Assembly: GCA_020343755.1 (NCBI GenBank)
Contig: CP070810.1
Coordinates: 37,865 to 46,942 of the forward strand
Length of the DNA stretch: 9,078 bases
Source: Dehalococcoidia bacterium
GTDB lineage: Bacteria; Chloroflexota; Dehalococcoidia; Dehalococcoidales; E44-bin46
Reading direction: 5' to 3'
The translations under genes were made by a program, and so were the position numbers. This document shows, piece after piece, positions 1 to 6,908 of this stretch. Position 1 is the first letter of the stretch; the number at the start of each line of letters is the position of its first letter. The notes under the pieces were generated by a model, which saw nothing but the letters and a program-made list of their open reading frames with translations, was not told where the DNA came from and did no database searches.

Positions 1-285
1 AAGAACCGTATCAGCTGAAGTCATCTTCATTACGTCACGGGACATCGCCTTGGCGGCAATTACGTGATACAGCAAAATGCTTTTTAACTTTGGGGTGTCT
101 TTAAGCAGCCCTTCAATGGTGCCAGGTGGTAGCTTATTGAAAGCACCATCCGTGGGAGCAAGAACCGTAAACGGGCCCTTGCCCTTCAATGTGCCAACCA
201 GATCCGCAGCCTGAAGAGCTGCAACCAAAGTCTTGAAACGACCATCCGCTACGGCAATATCAACTATGTTCTTTTTCCCAAACAT
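1..285 (-). CDS. Fasciclin (FAS1) domain protein, N-terminal part
   Basis: The gene starts at ATG 285-283 behind a strong Shine-Dalgarno site (AAGGAGGGG) and reads open for 95 codons to the window edge, so the C-terminus is missing. The first FAS1 conserved block, FTVLAPTDGAF, lies at residues 39-49, and the second landmark, YHV, at 73-75. FAS1 domains are small adhesion-type folds. Single-domain bacterial forms are about 135-160 residues, so roughly one third is probably lost. No signal peptide or lipobox is visible, and the FAS1 domain begins almost at residue 5, so this form may be cytoplasmic or exported in another way. It is divergent from everything else at this end of the window. The family call is firm; the function in the cell is unknown. 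Confidence 0.88.
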   Translation of the reverse strand, partial: MFGKKNIVDIAVADGRFKTLVAALQAADLVGTLKGKGPFTVLAPTDGAFNKLPPGTIEGLLKDTPKLKSILLYHVIAAKAMSRDVMKMTSADTVL

Positions 286-506
286 GCTTCCCCTCCTTGA
301 ATTTATTGATCCTCGTGATTTTAAACGCAGTGAGGATTCATATAAGCATAAGTGTATCAATTTATCTATTAAATAGTCATAAAATTCATAAGCTAAATAT
401 TTCATTTTTGTTGCATTTACAATTCGCAATAACGCCCTATTCTTACTGCCCTACATTAAGGACGTGTAACCTAAATGCTGGTACATAAAGCTGCAGGAGG
501 TATTAA
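286..506. other. AT-rich divergent intergenic region
   Basis: This 221-nt stretch lies between the fasciclin start and the small decayed frame at 507. It is strongly AT-rich. A 63-codon plus-strand frame at 297-488 has no ribosome site and no recognisable domain, so I do not count it as a gene. Apart from the weak minus-strand promoter candidate, I see no RNA gene or convincing repeat. Confidence 0.6.
394..422 (-). promoter_or_regulatory. Possible promoter for the fasciclin gene
   Basis: On the minus strand, TTGTAA (417-422) and TATTTA (394-399) are separated by 17 nt, a sigma-70-like arrangement. Each hexamer matches the consensus only partly (4/6), and the region is AT-rich, so chance matches are easy. 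It would give a leader of about 100 nt before the fasciclin start. Confidence 0.3.
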
Positions 507-726
507 ATGCTAAAAAGAAGAAAATCGGAGGAGGCTGGCTGGGGATGCTAAAAGTTATTTTCAGAAGATAGCGAGTTATATTGTTTCGGAGAACCAACCA
601 TCAGCTGCCAAAGTATTTACTGCTCCGTCTGTCCAGTTCTTGAAGTCTGCGCCTCTAGGCGAATCCCTCCCCTCAAATCACCTTAGCGGGCTCACGGCAG
701 CCAATCGTCAGAGAAGGTCACAATAA
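507..726 (+). pseudogene. Frameshifted ParE/RelE-type toxin relic (tentative)
   Basis: A near-perfect Shine-Dalgarno site (AGGAGG, 495-500) sits 6 nt before ATG 507, but that frame closes after 14 codons (MLKRRKSEEAGWGC, stop 549-551). The +1 frame is open from 514 to a TAA at 724-726 and has no start codon at its 5' end. From 544 to 618 it reads DAKSYFQKIASYIVSENQ and then PSAAKVF. This resembles the ParE pattern in which A..L..I..YI...NP.AA..F forms the helical hairpin. The simplest reading is a toxin gene with its own start at 507 and a frameshift between about 525 and 544. The C-terminal half is poorly matched and no antitoxin gene lies upstream, so the locus is probably dead. Assignment rests on a short motif and is moderate at best. 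Confidence 0.42.
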
Positions 727-741
727 GCCAGAATGTGCAAT

Positions 742-816
742 TTAGGGGTAAGAGGTGGCTAAACCGGTAGGCTCATAACCTTTTGGCCGTAGGTTCGAAT
801 CCAACCCCCGCTACCA
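742..816 (+). pseudogene. Degenerate initiator-tRNA-like sequence (CAT anticodon)
   Basis: The 3' part is clearly tRNA: anticodon loop CTCATAA (772-778), five-base variable loop, T-arm with TTCGAAT (794-800), acceptor strand CCCCGCT, discriminator A and encoded CCA (814-816). The tail CCCCCGCTACCA resembles tRNA-fMet. Folding shows the damage. Only 4 of 7 acceptor pairs form (GGGG with CCCC), the D stem has no partner, the anticodon stem has a T-T mismatch and a G-T pair, and the T stem has an A-A mismatch. I therefore call it a tRNA relic rather than a working tRNA, although a divergent functional tRNA cannot be excluded by eye. A hairpin terminator follows directly. A second copy of its 3' end occurs at 3887-3907. 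Confidence 0.6.
794..814 (+). repeat. Direct repeat copy 1 (tRNA 3' end; att-like)
   Basis: TTCGAATC-C-AACCCCCGCTAC runs from the T-loop to the acceptor end of the tRNA-like sequence. It matches 3887-3907 at 20 of 21 positions (difference at 802 versus 3895), in the same orientation. tRNA 3' ends are the usual attachment sites of tyrosine integrases. Confidence 0.6.
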
Positions 817-828
817 AAGGGAAAAGCG

Positions 829-858
829 GGGACGATATTTAGTCGTCCCTATTTATTT
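829..858 (+). terminator. Rho-independent terminator after tRNA-like sequence
   Basis: GGGACGA (829-835) pairs with TCGTCCC (843-849) around a 7-nt loop. The T-rich tract TATTTATTTT follows. It ends transcription from the tRNA-like region just before the catalase promoter. Confidence 0.7.
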
Positions 859-860
859 TG

Positions 861-889
861 TTGACAGGCTTTACAATAGTGGCTAAAGT
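861..889 (+). promoter_or_regulatory. Sigma-70-type promoter of the catalase gene
   Basis: A perfect -35 box TTGACA (861-866) is followed by a 17-nt spacer and TAAAGT (884-889, 4/6 to the -10 consensus). Transcription would start near 896, giving a leader of about 110 nt. The promoter lies directly downstream of the tRNA-relic terminator, so the catalase has its own transcription start. Confidence 0.6.
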
Positions 890-895
890 AAAAGT

Positions 896-1006
896 GTTAT
901 CTGAGAATAATATGTTAGACGTGAAATAGATTTTACCCTAACGTTCCCGTTAAGATCTTCTACCAGAGATACAAAACGATAAAGGATTTATCAAAGGGGG
1001 TTTAAA
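896..1006 (+). promoter_or_regulatory. Catalase leader with two small inverted repeats
   Basis: TTAT/ATAA arms (897-900, 907-910) straddle the predicted transcription start, and a second inverted repeat, TAACG/CGTTA (939-952, 4-nt loop), lies in the leader. Either could be an operator. I compared the first with PerR and Fur consensus boxes and the match is poor, so no regulator is named. The ribosome site AAAGGGGG ends at 1000, 6 nt before the ATG. Confidence 0.25.
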
Positions 1007-2524
1007 ATGTCACAAGATAAAGAGACCTATACGACTGGTTTTGGCGCGCCGGTTGATAACGACCAAAATAGTAAAACCGCAGGGAGTCCTGGGCCAATAC
1101 TCATGCAGGATACGCATTTATTAGAAAAGCTAGGGCATTTCAATCGAGAGCGCATACCTGAACGTGTTGTTCACGCCAAAGGCGCCGGCGCACATGGCTA
1201 TTTCGAGGTTACAGGAGATGTTACTAAATACACGAGGGCTAAATTCCTATCTGAAATCGGAAAACGTACAGACGTATTTGTCCGATTTTCCACGGTGGGT
1301 GGTGAAAAGGGATCAGCTGATACTGAACGAGACCCCCGCGGATTCGCCGTGAAGTTTTACACTGAAGAAGGTAATTATGACATGGTAGGGAATAATACTC
1401 CGGTCTTTTTCATCCGGGATCCGCTGAAGTTCCCCGATTTCATCCATACTCAAAAGCGGCATCCAGCCACCAATCTCAAAGCTGCAGATATGTTCTGGGA
1501 CTTCCTCTCCCTAACACCGGAATCCATTCACCAGGTCACCATCCTGTTTTCCGATCGCGGCACGCCCAGGTCCTACCGCTATATGAATGGCTATAGCAGT
1601 CATACCTTTAAATGGTATAACGACAAAGGAGAATACTACTGGGTGCAATATCACTTCAAGACTGAGCAAGGCATTCGAAATCTTACATTGGATGAGGCTA
1701 CCCGCCTTAAAGGAGAGGATCCTGACTATGCCACCCGAGACCTGTATCAAGCAATTGAGCGGGGTGATTATCCGTCTTGGCGGGTGGAAGTTCAGATCAT
1801 GACCCCGGAACAGGCCAAAGAATACCGCTTCGATCCGTTCGATATTACCAAGGTTTGGTTCCACGCAGATTTTCCACCGAACACTATAGGTCGTATGGTG
1901 CTGAACCGAAACCCAAGTAATTACTTTGCCGAGGTGGAACAGGCTGCTTTCTCACCGGCCAACTTCGTTCCTGGAATTGCAGCATCTCCGGACAAAATGC
2001 TCCAGGGTAGACTTTTTGCTTATCACGATGCCCATATCCACCGCTTGGGGCCTAACTATCATCTGCTTCCGATCAACAGACCCAAGGCTGCCAAAGTTAA
2101 TTACTACCAACGTGATGGATTTATGTGCTTTGGTGATAACAGTAAAGGAAGGCCCAACTACTATCCCAATAGCTTTGGAGGTCCGGAACCTCAAGCAGAT
2201 GTTGCTGAGCCACCATTTGATGTCTCCGGCCAAGCAGCTCGCCATCCCTACACTCATCCAAACGACGATTTCTTTCAGACTGGTGAGCTATACCGCCGGG
2301 TCATGAGCGATGAGGATCGTGATCATCTTATTGTTAATGTAACCTCAAATCTATGTAATGCCCAGAAACGCATTCAATTACGTCAGGCAGCCCTATTTTA
2401 CAAGGCTGATCCTGAATATGGCCGCCGTGTAGCCGAAGGACTTGCACTCGATGTGAGTGAAGTGGAGCGCCTTGCGAAGATGTCACAGGAAGAGCGGGTG
2501 AAAGCTACCGCTCAATGGTCCTAG
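1007..2524 (+). CDS. katA: Monofunctional haem catalase, small-subunit type
   Basis: This 505-residue protein converts hydrogen peroxide to water and oxygen. The active-site residues of haem catalases are all present: distal His56 in RVVHAKGAGAHGYFEV, Ser95 in VRFST, Asn129 in MVGNNTPVFFIRDP, and the proximal haem-ligand Tyr339 with Arg335 in GRLFAYHDAHIHRLGPNYH. The signature FIHTQKRHP lies at 145-153. Its length and the absence of an extra C-terminal flavodoxin-like domain place it with the small-subunit (about 480-510 residue) catalases; clade 3 is likely but not proven by eye. No signal peptide is seen, so it should be cytoplasmic. ATG 1007 has a good ribosome site (AAAGGGGG). It has its own promoter and is followed 82 nt later by an MFS transporter on the same strand with no clear terminator between. 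The symbol katA is by family resemblance. Confidence 0.97.
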   Translation: MSQDKETYTTGFGAPVDNDQNSKTAGSPGPILMQDTHLLEKLGHFNRERIPERVVHAKGAGAHGYFEVTGDVTKYTRAKFLSEIGKRTDVFVRFSTVGGEKGSADTERDPRGFAVKFYTEEGNYDMVGNNTPVFFIRDPLKFPDFIHTQKRHPATNLKAADMFWDFLSLTPESIHQVTILFSDRGTPRSYRYMNGYSSHTFKWYNDKGEYYWVQYHFKTEQGIRNLTLDEATRLKGEDPDYATRDLYQAIERGDYPSWRVEVQIMTPEQAKEYRFDPFDITKVWFHADFPPNTIGRMVLNRNPSNYFAEVEQAAFSPANFVPGIAASPDKMLQGRLFAYHDAHIHRLGPNYHLLPINRPKAAKVNYYQRDGFMCFGDNSKGRPNYYPNSFGGPEPQADVAEPPFDVSGQAARHPYTHPNDDFFQTGELYRRVMSDEDRDHLIVNVTSNLCNAQKRIQLRQAALFYKADPEYGRRVAEGLALDVSEVERLAKMSQEERVKATAQWS

Positions 2525-2606
2525 CCACATGAATCTCAAGTCTTAGTCATTAGCTGACCGTGATTTTACCATCCTTGGTGAAGAAAACCCTAAGGATTGA
2601 GGTGAA

Positions 2607-3788
2607 GTGCCAAAGCTTGTCACATTTAAGACAAGGGGTACCTTTCGAGTTAACCTCTGGATTACCTTTGTTGGATTCTTGGACACACATCTACTCATCC
2701 CGATAATGGCCCTCTATGCTGCTCAGCTTGGTGCACGTGTGACTGTTGTGGGCCTTATTATAGGCTTGTACTCCGTAGCCAATGCACCATCGAACATATT
2801 ATTCGGCAGAGTTATCGATAGAGTAGGAGCCAAGGTGCCACTAACTTTCGGGCTTCTCGGGGATGCCTTGGCTATGTTTCTATATTCATTCTGTAGAACT
2901 CCCTTTCATTTAATTCTAGTACGCCTTTTTCATGGCATCTCAGGAGGCATTGCTGGCCCAGCGACAATGTCGATTACCGCGGCGCACACCTCGAACCGGC
3001 GTGGAGGTCGTACCATGGCTTTCTATGGCATGTCCTTAGCTGCGGCTACTCTATTGGGTTATCTTGTTAGTGCGACCATTGCTTCACGTCTGGGTTATGA
3101 ATTCGTCTTTTATGTCGGCGCATTAATGTTAATATCGGGAGCAGTCGCAACTCTGCTACTACCTACAAGAACAAGAAGACCCTTGGCTCCTTCAGAATCT
3201 TTCAAGGTAGAGTTAGGCAGGATCGTAGGGTTAATGAAGAGAAAGAGGCTCCGTGCCTCATATAGTTCTGTATTTGCCCAATATTTTGCTTTCGGTGGTG
3301 TGGTTACCCTACTTCCTCTATATCTAAGGAGCTTGGGGATGGAAGCTTTCCATGTAGGGATGCTGTTAGCGACTTTCGCTATCACTTTTATTGCTCTCCA
3401 AGTACCGTCTGGAATTCTATCCGACAAGTTAGGACGAAGGATACCAGCAGCTGTGGGTTTGTGCCTTTGTGTAGTCTCACTCGCCATACTACCAACACTG
3501 GAAGCTTTCCCTATTCTTATTTCAGTAATGGTGCTTTATGGAGCGTCCTACGCTCTTATTTTTCCGTCGATATCAGCTGTGGTTGCCGATTACACCACAC
3601 CTGACGAAAGGGGAAGAGCTACGGGTATATTTCATGCGCTACTAACGCTGGGTGTCGCCATTGGTGCACCAGTGATCGGCTGGGCGGCTGAAGCCATTGG
3701 GATTAAATGGGGATTAGCTCTATGTGGCAGCGCAGCAGTCCTGGCCATACCCATAGTGCTAATATCCTTACGGCAGAGGCCAACCTAA
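2607..3788 (+). CDS. MFS transporter, probable drug/metabolite efflux type
   Basis: This 393-residue integral membrane protein has about 12 hydrophobic segments, typical of the major facilitator superfamily. The motif-A loop between helices 2 and 3 reads GRVIDRVGAK (67-76), and the repeat-related copy in the second half reads GILSDKLGRR (269-278). A basic cytoplasmic linker (about 186-216) separates the two six-helix halves. The layout fits proton-coupled antiporters of the 12-helix drug/metabolite type, but the substrate cannot be told from sequence. The start is GTG 2607. AAGGA (2592-2596) lies 10 nt upstream and GAGGTG (2599-2604) lies closer. ATCCTT (2571-2576) could pair with AAGGAT (2592-2597) and mask the first site, which is only a suggestion. 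The gene probably shares a transcript with the catalase. Confidence 0.9.
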   Translation: MPKLVTFKTRGTFRVNLWITFVGFLDTHLLIPIMALYAAQLGARVTVVGLIIGLYSVANAPSNILFGRVIDRVGAKVPLTFGLLGDALAMFLYSFCRTPFHLILVRLFHGISGGIAGPATMSITAAHTSNRRGGRTMAFYGMSLAAATLLGYLVSATIASRLGYEFVFYVGALMLISGAVATLLLPTRTRRPLAPSESFKVELGRIVGLMKRKRLRASYSSVFAQYFAFGGVVTLLPLYLRSLGMEAFHVGMLLATFAITFIALQVPSGILSDKLGRRIPAAVGLCLCVVSLAILPTLEAFPILISVMVLYGASYALIFPSISAVVADYTTPDERGRATGIFHALLTLGVAIGAPVIGWAAEAIGIKWGLALCGSAAVLAIPIVLISLRQRPT

Positions 3789-3870
3789 ACGTCTGCGTAG
3801 AGCGCCTGGTGCTGACGCTGTTAGCATGGCAACAAACAGTGGTGCGGTAGTTTTCCTCAGATAATACTCG

Positions 3871-3907
3871 TCCCGGAGGTCGCTTTTTCGAATCTAACCC
3901 CCGCTAC
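3871..3907 (+). repeat. Direct repeat copy 2: isolated tRNA 3'-end fragment
   Basis: The core 3887-3907 repeats 794-814 with one mismatch. Upstream, CCCGGAGGTCGC (3872-3883) looks like the 3' anticodon stem, variable loop and start of the T arm of an initiator tRNA. The T stem no longer pairs, the acceptor lacks CCA (it reads CTACTTA), and no 5' half is present. It is thus a tRNA 3' fragment, as left at the far end of an element integrated in a tRNA gene. Confidence 0.5.
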
Positions 3908-3962
3908 TTATGACTACACAAAACGTCATTTTGTTTGCTACCACAGTCTCATCGCCATAAGT
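3906..3962. terminator. Nested inverted repeats between convergent genes
   Basis: Three nested pairings occur: ACTTATG/CATAAGT (3906-3912, 3956-3962), GACT/AGTC (3912-3915, 3945-3948) and ACAAAA/TTTTGT (3918-3923, 3929-3934). They lie between the MFS gene and the convergent ATPase gene, whose stop codon begins one base to the right. A two-way terminator is the likely role, but the stems are AT-rich and weak. Confidence 0.35.
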
Positions 3963-6374
3963 TTACATCTGCGAGAGTAGGCCCGAGTGTTTCTGGCCGA
4001 ATATCCGGTGTGCCAGGAGCTTAACTCGATCCTGGAATAGAAAGAGCACAGCACAGTACCCCCATACGATACCTGCCATCTGCCAGGTGATAGGGGACAT
4101 AAATACTCCTTTTACAGCAATCAAAGTTGCAGCAGCCTGTGTCCCAAAAACGGCTCCGAGTAGAACTCGTGATGGACGAATTGACCAGAACGCCCCCCGG
4201 GTCCGGGCAGCGAAGACAGTCAAATGCCCCCCCACAGAGAGATTCAGATATACCAGAGTTCTCAGTGTACCAGGATCGAGATGGAATAATCTGTCACCAA
4301 GGTAGAAGATGCCAAAAGAACGGAACATAGCAAATATGCCGAGGGCTATGGCAACTCCCATGACCAAGCGCATATTCCAGGTCTCCGGTTTGTTAGAATA
4401 GCGTGTGTTATCATAAGCAATTGAGATAATGGCGAAGTCGTTGAGAATGGCGAGAAGGACAATCATGATTGCGGTTACCGGATATACCTTGAAGGCCAGT
4501 ATGGCGATGGCCAGGAAACCGAGGAGTGCAATAGTTTCTGCGATACGGTAGGTGGCATAGTTAATCATGCGCTGGAATATCTTGCGGCTCTCCTTAATGG
4601 CATCTACTATAACTGATAACCCGGGGACCAACAGTACAATATCGGCTGCTGAACGGGCAGCGTCAGTAGCACCGGAAACAGCGATACCAGCGTCGGCTTT
4701 CTTCAGTGCTGGGGCATCGTTCACCCCATCTCCAGTCATACCAACAATGTGTCCATGTTGCTGCATAACATCAACGATATGATATTTGTGTTCTGGAAAA
4801 ACCTGAGCAAAACCGTCGGCTTTCTCAATAGTATTGGCTACCTGTCCGCTTTCGTGATGCTTCACATCACCAAAAATTGTTGCATCCATGATGTTTGTGC
4901 CCAGGTCCAGTTGTCGTCCAATTTCTTTGGCAATGGCGATCTGATCCCCGGTAACCATCTTAACGTTCAGCCCCATTTCTTTTGACGAGTATATTGTTGC
5001 TTTGGAATCATCTCGGGGTGGGTCGTAAAGTGGCAGAATCCCCAAGAAATGCCATTTGCCTTGGGTATCGGTCTTAGCTACTCCGAGAGAGCGGTAACCA
5101 CGTGTGGCAAATTCAGTTATAGCTTTATCAACTTCGGACTCAAATTGATTGGCCTTGGGGTCAAGAGTCATAATTACCTGGGGAGCTCCTTTACTGACTT
5201 TGAACTCGGCTTCGCCTTTACCCTTTACTAAAGCCTCAGTGCGCTTATGAACCGGATCGAATGGCTGAAAATGGACCACATGATATTGGCCCAGTATTTT
5301 CTTATCTTTAATTCCATCAAGAACGGCGAGGTCGATAGGGTCCTGATCCTCGGCACGTGAGGCAAGAGCTGCCGCTATAATGATTTCCGACTGGTTAATA
5401 CTATCCTGCGTGAATGGCTCCCCAAGAGTTAGCTCCGCTTTTGTCAGCGTGCCAGTTTTGTCAGAGCAGAGGACGTCTATTCCGGCCAACTCCTCGACAG
5501 CTGGGAGGTGAGTGACGATTGCTTTCATCTTGGCAAGCACACGGGCTCCCAGAGCCATGGTTACCGATAATACCGCCGGCATAGCAACAGGTACCGCGGC
5601 TACGGTGAGAATCAGGGCAAACCGTAGTACCGTCAGTAGCTGGTCACCACGGTGGATGGCAACAGCAATGACGATAGCGGCTAGAACCATAGCGATGAAA
5701 ATGAGATAGTCGGCAATCTTGAGTACGGCACGCTGTAGGTGGCTCTGAGTTTTCGCTGACTCTACCAGTTCCGCCGTCTTTCCGTAGTAGGTTGACTGCC
5801 CGGTAGCATAGACCAGGGCATCAATCTCGCCCTGCTTAACAATTGACCCTGAATAAACCACGTCGCCTGATTTGTGTTCCACCGGTAGGGATTCACCAGT
5901 CAGAGCCGATTGGTCGACCTGTATGGGGTCACCTTCAAGTAGTTTTGCATCCGCAGGAATTATGCCACCAATACGCAGTCGTATTATGTCACCGGGAACA
6001 AGCTCTCTGGCCGGTACCACTGTCCAGTTACCACCCCTTTTTACCTTAGCTTCTACCGCAAGTTTTTCCTTCAGTGCCGCTATAGTAGTGTCTGCTTGAT
6101 ATTCTTCCCGGAAACCGACAATAGCGTTCATGAAGAGAAGCCCAAGGATAACACCAAGATCAGGCCAGTGGTGAAGCAAGCCGGAGATTACCGCGGCAGC
6201 TATAATCATGCCGGGAATAGGCCCTTTGAAATATGAAAGGAATTTCAGAAAGGGGCTGATTCTTTTTTCAGCAAGTTCGTTATAGCCATATTTAGATAGA
6301 CGGTTCTGCACCTCAGTTTGACTGAGGCCGTCCGGGGTAGTGCCCAGCCGTTTCATGAGCTCACTAACGGGCAA
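3963..6374 (-). CDS. P-type H+-ATPase, plasma-membrane (P3A) type
   Basis: This 803-residue pump exports protons using ATP. Visible landmarks in order are the N-terminal cation-ATPase region (about 1-50), TGES of the actuator domain (159-162), the M4 motif VPVAMPAV (261-268), the phosphorylation site DKTGT with Asp305, FDPVHKRTE (372-380) and KGAP (395-398) in the nucleotide domain, TGDGVNDAPALKKADAG (547-563), and Asp646 in LAILND of M6. That Asp is the proton-site residue of fungal and plant H+-ATPases. Calcium- or heavy-metal-pump motifs are absent, as is the plant-type autoinhibitory tail. The start given is TTG 6374; ATG 6356 is also in frame. The frame stays open back to 6450, and the upstream residues (ending VFTSL before PVSEL) look like family sequence. 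The natural start is therefore probably at ATA 6434-6432, 5 nt after the stress-protein stop and behind GAGGGGG. Confidence 0.95.
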   Translation of the reverse strand: MPVSELMKRLGTTPDGLSQTEVQNRLSKYGYNELAEKRISPFLKFLSYFKGPIPGMIIAAAVISGLLHHWPDLGVILGLLFMNAIVGFREEYQADTTIAALKEKLAVEAKVKRGGNWTVVPARELVPGDIIRLRIGGIIPADAKLLEGDPIQVDQSALTGESLPVEHKSGDVVYSGSIVKQGEIDALVYATGQSTYYGKTAELVESAKTQSHLQRAVLKIADYLIFIAMVLAAIVIAVAIHRGDQLLTVLRFALILTVAAVPVAMPAVLSVTMALGARVLAKMKAIVTHLPAVEELAGIDVLCSDKTGTLTKAELTLGEPFTQDSINQSEIIIAAALASRAEDQDPIDLAVLDGIKDKKILGQYHVVHFQPFDPVHKRTEALVKGKGEAEFKVSKGAPQVIMTLDPKANQFESEVDKAITEFATRGYRSLGVAKTDTQGKWHFLGILPLYDPPRDDSKATIYSSKEMGLNVKMVTGDQIAIAKEIGRQLDLGTNIMDATIFGDVKHHESGQVANTIEKADGFAQVFPEHKYHIVDVMQQHGHIVGMTGDGVNDAPALKKADAGIAVSGATDAARSAADIVLLVPGLSVIVDAIKESRKIFQRMINYATYRIAETIALLGFLAIAILAFKVYPVTAIMIVLLAILNDFAIISIAYDNTRYSNKPETWNMRLVMGVAIALGIFAMFRSFGIFYLGDRLFHLDPGTLRTLVYLNLSVGGHLTVFAARTRGAFWSIRPSRVLLGAVFGTQAAATLIAVKGVFMSPITWQMAGIVWGYCAVLFLFQDRVKLLAHRIFGQKHSGLLSQM

Positions 6375-6439
6375 GCTCGTAAATACCTTTACCGTATTTG
6401 CTGGAACCGGGGTTGTGACCGCTGAGTTACTTATTGGTG

Positions 6440-6898
6440 TCAGCCCCCTCTAGTCCCATGAGGTGGGGATATAAGCACAGGAACAGTGGAATGTCGTATT
6501 ACTTTCTCAGCTACGCTACCAAAGAGCCAACGTGATATTCCCGACCTGCCATGGGTACTCATAATAATCAAGCCCACTTTATTTTTTGTGGCATAGTTAA
6601 GTATATCATCAGCCGGCATGACGTGAGTTATTACAGTCTTGATAGACATGCCCTCCTTCTCTAGTTGGTCCGCTAACTTGTTGAGGTAGTTTTTAGCGTC
6701 AGTGTCAGCCTTCTCTCTTGCTTCAACTGCCTGATCCACGACATACTGACCACCAGCGAGCGGTATAACTACAGGCTCCACTATCTGAAATAGAACTACT
6801 TTAAGAGCTTTGGGCCCACCGGCAATTGTCCTGAGGTGTTCTAGCGCATGTTCTCACAGTTCAGACCTATCCAAAGGCACCAAGATTTTCTTGTACAT
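6440..6898 (-). pseudogene. Universal stress protein (UspA family), interrupted by TGA at codon 15
   Basis: From ATG 6898, with AGGAG 8 nt upstream, the frame reads MYKKILVPLDRSEL, then TGA (6856-6854), then EHALEHL and on without further stops to TGA 6442-6440. That is 152 codons, the usual length of a single-domain UspA protein. The C-terminal nucleotide motif is intact: STHG at 114-117, then nine residues, then GS at 127-128. The N-terminal strand carries DRS where the family nearly always has DGS. Only a piece from GTG 6781 onward is open, and it would lack the first strand and helix and has no ribosome site. UspA proteins bind ATP or sense stress. The gene sits directly before the H+-ATPase, so the two look like an operon. 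This is either a young pseudogene or a sequence error; recoding is unlikely because TGA is also this gene's own stop. Confidence 0.8.
6444..6450 (-). promoter_or_regulatory. Shine-Dalgarno site pointing to an ATA start
   Basis: GAGGGGG on the minus strand lies within the last codons of the universal stress protein gene, 9 nt before ATA 6434-6432. No ATG, GTG or TTG stands in the ATPase frame at that point; CTG 6443 abuts the site too closely. The next usable starts are TTG 6374 (AAAGGT about 11 nt upstream) and ATG 6356. Confidence 0.45.
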
Positions 6899-6908
6899 AT
6901 CACACACT

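Noticed and set aside
297..488. 63-codon plus-strand frame upstream of the ParE-like relic, a possible antitoxin
   Set aside because: No ribosome site, composition of AT-rich noncoding DNA, and no ribbon-helix-helix or Phd-like pattern.
685..816. A longer tRNA using AGCGGG at 685-690 as the 5' acceptor strand, with an insertion or intron
   Set aside because: The pairing with CCCGCT is possible, but the intervening 100+ nt gives no sensible D arm or intron splice structure, and it overlaps the ParE-like frame.
897..910. PerR or Fur box upstream of the catalase
   Set aside because: Only the outer TTAT/ATAA arms fit; the core positions do not match either consensus, so naming the regulator is unsupported.
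6434..6898. Selenocysteine or reassigned TGA in the stress-protein gene
   Set aside because: The same gene ends in TGA, other genes use TGG for tryptophan, and no SECIS-like hairpin was evident right after the codon. UspA proteins have no known selenocysteine at this place.
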